DNA of 64,000 nt, from NCBI GenBank assembly GCA_001600875.1, contig BCLD01000019.1, forward strand, positions 584,259 through 648,258, written 5' to 3'. The DNA is from Solicoccozyma terricola. Its lineage: Eukaryota > Basidiomycota > Tremellomycetes > Filobasidiales > Piskurozymaceae. The notes beneath the pieces are model-generated. The model saw only the letters and a program-made list of their open reading frames with translations. It did no database searches and had not been told where the DNA came from. Below are positions 58,420 through 64,000 of the stretch, one piece after another. Position numbers and translations under genes: made by a program. Within the stretch, counting starts at the first letter, position 1. Each line of letters begins with the position of its first letter.

Positions 58420-60538
58420 TCACCCGTAGTGTGGGTGCGCACTGTCGGCAGCATCATCGACCACGAACTTGAGTGTCCAGTTACGGAGGGCCTTGCCCTT
58501 GAAGTATAATCCGAGGCAGAACATTCCCAAAGCAGCCATAACACTTGCGTACATGATGTACGCGTTCAGGTACCCCATGGCGGTGGTGGTCGGAACAAGG
58601 CTAGAAGGTAGGGCGGCTCGTTTCAGTCAGTTGTGCTCGAAAAACAACACCAGTTCTGCATACTCACGAGTACGTGAGGCCAAAGGAAATCAGTCCCCTG
58701 CAAGCACAGACGAGCACGAGGACGGAACCACTGCGAGTCGGGTATGCGTCCAGAAGATAGGTTTGTCCTGCGACACTGGCAGCGACTGCGCACGAGAAAT
58801 TCAATCAATGTCTTTGCGGGTGTGTTCCACGCAGGCGTACCCCCGCCTTGACTCACTGAATGCAAAGTACGAGCCGCAGTAGGAGAACAAGACTACAAAC
58901 CAATGAAAATTGTAAGGGGACTGGTAGGCTGCGCCATAGAGAACGGTTGCCAACACTCCAATGATGATAGGGGCGCAAAGTGCGATCAAACGGACTTCGG
59001 CTGGGGTAGGAATCGCAGGCGGAGTCAGCTATGTGGGCCGTCGCGGTCGTAAATACGACCTACGTTCGTGAATACCATGATTCCTCTTTGCTTTCCAAGT
59101 GATGAGACGGTCGGAAAAAATGCCGAGGGCTGGTAGTGCGATGAAGGCGACGACGATTTGCCCACTCTGAGCGACCCCAACCCACTTGGCAGCCCAGTTA
59201 TAGGGGGGCGCTTCCAAGAGAGTCGCATATGTCGTACCCATCCCAATGTTAACACCGAGATACCAAGAGTTCATGAGAGTTATGAGGACCAGGTCGGGGA
59301 ACCAGCACTGTGGGATTCATGTCAGCGCAAGTCAGGCGCATCGCGCGATGACTTTTACTCACCATTTGGCCCATGTGTTTGAAGGAGAGCACGGCGTTCC
59401 ACCACTCAACTTTAGCAGGCATGGGATTCAAGTCGTACATTACACTTCTCGGCGTGTACTTTTCCAAATCGAGTGAAGGCCTATTGTTCTTGGTCATACC
59501 AGCTTCCTGTGCTCGAAGCACGTCGATGGATGTCGCTGCGTTTGGTGTGGTCGGAGTCAACCCAGCATACGCCGCCATCGGTCGATCGTACTTGGTCTCT
59601 ATTACCAAAAAGACAGAGGCGATCAAGATTGCGGCGGAGAGGCCGGCATATATGCTGTACCAGTTCTTCCATCCCACACTGGCGGCGATGTTGGACGCAA
59701 ATATAGTGAGGATGCAACCGACGATGGTCTGGAACGCTGCTTGGAACGCAAGCACATTTGCGCGCTCGTGGAGGAAAAAAGTCTCCTTGATCATGAGAGG
59801 GACCAGAGCCTCGGACTGCCCCGCTGCAAAACCCATGACGACGCGAACCGCGAGGTGGTAGGTGTAGTTTGTGTTTTGAGAGGCGATGATAGAGCAGACA
59901 AAGAGCAAGGCGCAGGAGCCGAGGAAGACGGGCCGTCTACCGACTGCCAGAGCGATGGGAACAAATATCAGGTTACCGACGCCCTGTGATAGATCGCGAC
60001 GTTCAGCGAACCACACGGGAGGTACGTACAGCCCCCAATCGCACTCACCATGGACAATGTTGGAATTGTGATCAGGTGTACGATGTCGTTGTAGCCCTTG
60101 CCCGCTGCGATGTAGTCACCCAAGAAGAACGATATCAAGGAGCCAGCCGACGAGATGACAGTGTTTCCTACGCAGGAGACTGTACGCCACGTTAAAGACG
60201 TCGTGATGGAGGAGGCCAGCAAGTTGCTCACATAGAGATAAAATCACAAGCATGGTCCATTTGCGCCATAGCGGGAGGTTGAGAGGATCTATTGATACAG
60301 ATGATGAACATGCAACGTGCTATCCCTGTCGTAAATCACGCTCACCCTTCGGATCGGCACTAGGAGTCGGTACCAAGGTGACACCGCTATCCGAGGTCAA
60401 ATGAACGGTTCCAGTGACCACCTCCTCTGCCGGTGCAACGAGATGATTTTGCGTATTTTCGAGATGAACCACTTCGCCTTTACCGAATTCGCTGTCGTCC
60501 TGCACCTCCTTCACCGAGGGCGAGGGTGTTGCTGCCAT
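58420..60538 (-). CDS. MFS transporter, DHA1/HOL1 or ACS-like
   Basis: Multi-exon gene from MAATPSPSVKEVQDDSEFGKGE. After a hydrophilic N-terminus comes DPLNLPLWRKW, the DPxNxPxWRK signature of many fungal 12-TM carriers. Further blocks are VIPTLSMGVGNLIFVPIALAVGRRPVFLGS (motif A position), VRVVMGFAAGQSEALVPLMIKETFFLHERA, and SKYDRP-type loop sequence. The second half contains MNSWYLGVNIGMGTTYATLLEAPPYNW, VAFIALPALGIFSDR and SYFAFS. The tail is GKALRNWTLKFVVDDAADSAHPHYG. The substrate is unknown. Its promoter carries the same motif as both PhyH promoters. It is the last recognisable gene before the telomere. Confidence 0.82.
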
Positions 60539-60682
60539 GATGAATGAGTTATGCGTGATCTGATGGGGACGACATATCCAGGAAACGGCCCAACATTTCA
60601 CTCGCTTAAGTATGTGTTTCTGGAAGGGTAAAGAGATCCCTGGCGGTGCGATGGCCAATAGGTCAGGTGAGTTGGGCCCGCG

Positions 60683-60696
60683 CAATCCGACGGAAA
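60683..60696. promoter_or_regulatory. Shared motif CAATCCGACGGAAA upstream of the distal MFS gene
   Basis: An exact 14-base copy of the motif found at both PhyH genes, about 145 bases before the MFS ATG at 60538, with TCCATTCCG at 60703-60711. It is in opposite orientation relative to its gene, which matters little for a palindromic core. A second CCG-N4-CGG palindrome (TTCCGTTGACGGAAA) lies at about 60770. Confidence 0.6.
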
Positions 60697-62857
60697 GAGT
60701 CGTCCATTCCGTGTTCCCGCAAAGGAAACATTTTACGCCCCCTCTCTGGGGCTCCGTCGTCCCGCGGTTCCGTTGACGGAAAGCAATCAGTATTGGCGGA
60801 AAGCGGGATGCTGGAAGTGACTGTAAATTGACTCGGAAAAGAGAATGGGAGAACAGGTGGTGATTTGGCGCGTCCGTCCCAAAGTATGTAGTACCCGTGG
60901 GGTTTCCAGCGACTGGCAGTTGACATATTCACGAGGACCCATACCGACTAGGTGTCGACCTTGTTCAGACAATGTCAAACATCCAGCTTTGCATTTGGTG
61001 TGACGGTCAGCTCCGCTCGGTAGTGGCGGACGAATAGTGAGAGGATGGAGCAAGCATTGGGGCGGGACGAGTATGGCGATACCTGTAGCCTATCTGAAAA
61101 CTGATCAGGCAGGCTGAGATGCCAACAACCTTTACCCTTACCCTGGGATTCCCTGCGCGTTCTTCATTGGCTGTAGGCACAACCTACTGCCGTCACAATA
61201 TCGGACTGCCATGTAGCGTATGTCATTTCAGGCCAGGCACGCAAGGATCCCTCCATTGCCCTCAAATACGACTTAGGGGCAGGTGAACGTTTCCATCACA
61301 TTCCTGGATACAGTTAAACAACCCCTCGATCACGATCCACTTCATTCAACGCCTTCAGGTTGTTGAAATACGTCTCAAAACGTGATAATCTTTCCGAAAA
61401 CCCACGACAATCCTGCGCATGCAAGGGCTACACCCTTTACTATAGTCATGACCCATAAAGGTTGTTTCCACGGCGCGGACGGCGCCCACTCGCAACGCCC
61501 CGTCACAGAGCTAGAACGATCATCACGCAGGTTGCCACTGCTGAGGGGGGGTCGTAAGCATGATAAGGTAGTCGGTCACGAGCGAAGAGTAAGAAGTCTA
61601 GCTGGTGTCGGGCCAGAGGAGGTTGATGTCGGTCAAGCTTGGTCGAGGTAAGGTCGTCGGACCGTAGCTAGTATGGTGTGGGTCCTTTGTCGTTCTGTCC
61701 AATGCGGTGATTGCTACAGACGATCCTCAACGCCGAGGAGGAACATGGACCTCGTTCGAGTCACGTCGCTTCTCTTGCTGCATATGCAGTCGCAATGTAC
61801 TCAGCTCCCAAGGGCAATGCAGCTGTATCCGGCAATCTCTTGATAAGGCATGAGTTCTGCTGACATGTCATTGTTGATCGAGGGCAAAAGGGTAGCTAGT
61901 CCTGGAGCCCATCAAAAGAGATGATGATGATGATGATGTGTGCACAGACAATGTATACTCCACGAGATGTATCTAATACAAGGTGAAGAAGAGAGAAAAG
62001 TAATCTGCCAAAGGGCAGGGGAGACTCCCTATATAAAAAGCATATCGCTGTGCGAGATAGCAAAGAAAGAAAAAACAGCAAAACCAGGCCCAAAGATACG
62101 AAGAGCCAGCAAAAGAACCAATTGTCACGGGAATTCCTCTGATACGAACGACGACCCCCTATCGCCACTGCTCTAGGGTATCGCTCGCTGGCAACAGGTC
62201 ATCATATGCGTCGCGCAATATCAGAGTCACCCCTGCGCCCCGCTGCAGTGTCATGAAGAAGGGACCCAATGCTAAAGGACCTGTACGCGGCCCGATGACC
62301 GTTCGCTATGGATAAATGGTCGCATGCCATCCATCAACGTTCTTCCGTTCGACCTCCCTGTCGCCGTCGATGGGTATTGACCTGCCACAACCCATCTGGG
62401 CCTTACACCAGCTCACTTCCAGTCTCCATCCTCATAGCCGAGTATCACTGACCAAAGGGAGTTACGACAATACCCTATGGGATGTCCCAATCAAGACATG
62501 GACGAATGGGGATTGCCAGGATACCTTTCGGCACCTTGGCAGATGGCCTGGATGCCATAGGAGGTCCAAGAATGCTTAGGACTTTGGATGTCACGATCCG
62601 TATTGCAAATATGGTCGTTTGAGGGATGCTGGCATTAGCCAGTATGGCCTGGACAGGACTGGTGAGCAGCCAGGGTTTCCCTGTCCGTTTTAGGTACATG
62701 TAAGGATACGACCAATCCACTCGACACTGGACGCGTCATCTCTCGTATGGCCTCGTGCGACCTCAGCCCCTACGCGTCTACATCCAGATTGGGATACGAA
62801 TCCTTACTCGACTTAACTCTATTTCTTTCGCTCTCCTCTTACGCCTCTTGGACAAAT

Positions 62858-62962
62858 CGGGCTTCCTCGATTACAACCGACGCCCCTCGATTGCAAACGA
62901 CGGATCTCTCTTACAATCGACGGACATCTCTAGAAACCGACGGATCTCTCTAGATATCGATG
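62858..62962. repeat. 20-bp subtelomeric tandem repeat
   Basis: About five degenerate 20-base units start at 62858, 62878, 62898, 62918 and 62938. The three last share CGACGGAxxTCTCT at their start. It is unlike the telomere unit and could be a minisatellite specific to this chromosome end. Confidence 0.7.
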
Positions 62963-63905
62963 GGTTGCTCTAGGACAGTTAAGACACTCTTATTCTCCTT
63001 TCGCGCCTCGAGATATCGCCACTATCCGATATCTCTCTTCATTGTTCTTTACTATCGTTTTACTATAAAGAGCGCTCCCTTACGGACCTCTTCTCTCTAT
63101 TGTAATTCACCCTGTTAATGCATCGCATTCCACGACACTACATTTGCCACTCGCATCTCGACTAATCGTATATCGACTTAGGCTCGCTACCTAACCACTC
63201 ATACTACATTAGATCATCGGATCCCAGCGTTACATAGTGAGTATAGGGATAGATCTGAAACTAACTTGCATGAGTTCCCGAATACAGTCACAGCAGTCCT
63301 CTTCGAATCAAGCCTTTTAGTCCTATCTTGTGATACGAGGAGTCCGAAAGCCGCTAAGTCCACGAAGAAAGACCAGCACCTGACAGTACATAAGGAAGCC
63401 TTCTGTACGTCTCTTTGTATTGCTCTCTTTCCTCGAGCAATAATATAAATTGTATGCCCACATAAAGCATCACATGAGCGACCTTTGCCCATAGGCATTC
63501 AAGCTAGACCTTGTAAGGATACGACCTTTCCCAGGCCTCCTCCTTACCGTTCCGCGGTGCCACGCTTCACGGATATTCATCCACGTCGACGCATCGACGC
63601 ACGCACGGCCGTCTCAGCATCGTTCACCGTCCTCATGCCCGCCCAATCGCCCTGGCTAACGGCGAATGACCGGGGACCGCTCTTGCGTACGTCTTTCATC
63701 CTTTTTTCCTCTTTTTCATCTCGCTACACGATATACACACGAGTACATATAACGGGAGCCCTCTACCTTCGGTGGACGGTCTTTTCCCTTTTCCTCACCC
63801 TGTATTAGACCTAGTTCTGCATACTATACATCGTCGGCGCATAACACTTCCCTCGATCGATCGTCCTCGGATTAGCTACCTGATGGACAACGATCTCTTC
63901 TCTCT

Positions 63906-64000
63906 TTAGGGTTAGGGTTAGGGTTAGGGTTAGGGTTAGGGTTAGGGTTAGGGTTAGGGTTAGGGTTAGGGTTAGGGTTAGGGTTAGGGTTAGGGTTAGG
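63906..64000 (+). repeat. Telomere, (TTAGGG)n
   Basis: About 16 perfect TTAGGG units to the last base of the window, G-rich strand 5'->3' towards the end. The orientation matches a right chromosome arm terminus. No interstitial or variant units were seen. Confidence 0.97.

Larger units (their letters stand above)
60539..63905. other. Subtelomeric region without recognisable genes
   Basis: About 3.4 kb in which no gene, RNA or Y'-like helicase could be supported. It contains the distal MFS promoter (60540-60790), a (GAT)n microsatellite at about 61922-61937, a 20-bp tandem repeat (62858-62962) and generally AT/TC-rich, low-complexity sequence nearer the telomere. Confidence 0.5.

Noticed and set aside
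63485..63808. 107-codon frame near the telomere considered as a subtelomeric gene
   Set aside because: Low-complexity composition, no recognisable domain and no intron signals.
1..64000. CRISPR arrays, bacterial operons or ribosome-binding sites
   Set aside because: The genome is eukaryotic (spliced genes, telomere); the tandem repeats present have no spacer structure.

Overview
The window is the right-hand end of a fungal chromosome. It finishes in about 95 bases of uninterrupted TTAGGG repeats, with the G-rich strand running 5'->3' out to position 64000. Genes are rich in short introns (mostly about 50-90 nt, GT..AG, CTGAC/CTAAC-like branch sites), densely packed, and include ERG3, ERG13 and Zn(II)2Cys6/MFS families. 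This fits a basidiomycete yeast, most plausibly a tremellomycete. The species is not determined, and every multi-exon model here was assembled by hand from splice signals and protein similarity.

Left part (about 1-20.7 kb) is a housekeeping block. It holds mL38 and uL11m (mitochondrial ribosome), RLP24 (60S biogenesis), an Imp1-type inner-membrane protease, prefoldin 5, SNU13, ERG3, a PRPP synthetase with a large insert, a syntaxin-18/Ufe1 SNARE, the SUMO E1 subunit Aos1, HMG-CoA synthase (ERG13) and eIF5. Intergenic gaps are mostly a few hundred bases or less.

Right part (about 20.9-60.5 kb) is a subtelomeric accessory block: an mpaB/DUF2236 oxygenase, four MFS transporters, a thioredoxin-reductase-like flavoenzyme, an NmrA-like protein, a hemerythrin, an aldo-keto reductase, a FAD monooxygenase, an AAA ATPase, a CocE-type hydrolase, two phytanoyl-CoA-dioxygenase-like paralogues arranged tail to tail, and a Zn(II)2Cys6 regulator. 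Long gene-poor stretches separate some of these and contain a decayed hAT element next to a 100-N assembly gap and a probable Ty1/copia scrap.

The most interesting region is 46.9-60.5 kb. The promoters of both PhyH paralogues and of the distal MFS transporter share the same 14-base motif, CAATCCGACGGAAA, built around the near-perfect palindrome TCCGACGGA (CCG-N1-CGG). Each also carries a TCCATTCCG box. A Zn(II)2Cys6 regulator of the class that binds such CGG triplets lies between these genes. I infer a small co-regulated catabolic or detoxification cluster (hydrolase, two 2-oxoglutarate oxygenases, transporters, regulator) whose substrate is unknown.

From 60.5 kb to the telomere there is no recognisable gene, only low-complexity sequence, a 20-bp tandem repeat and the telomere.
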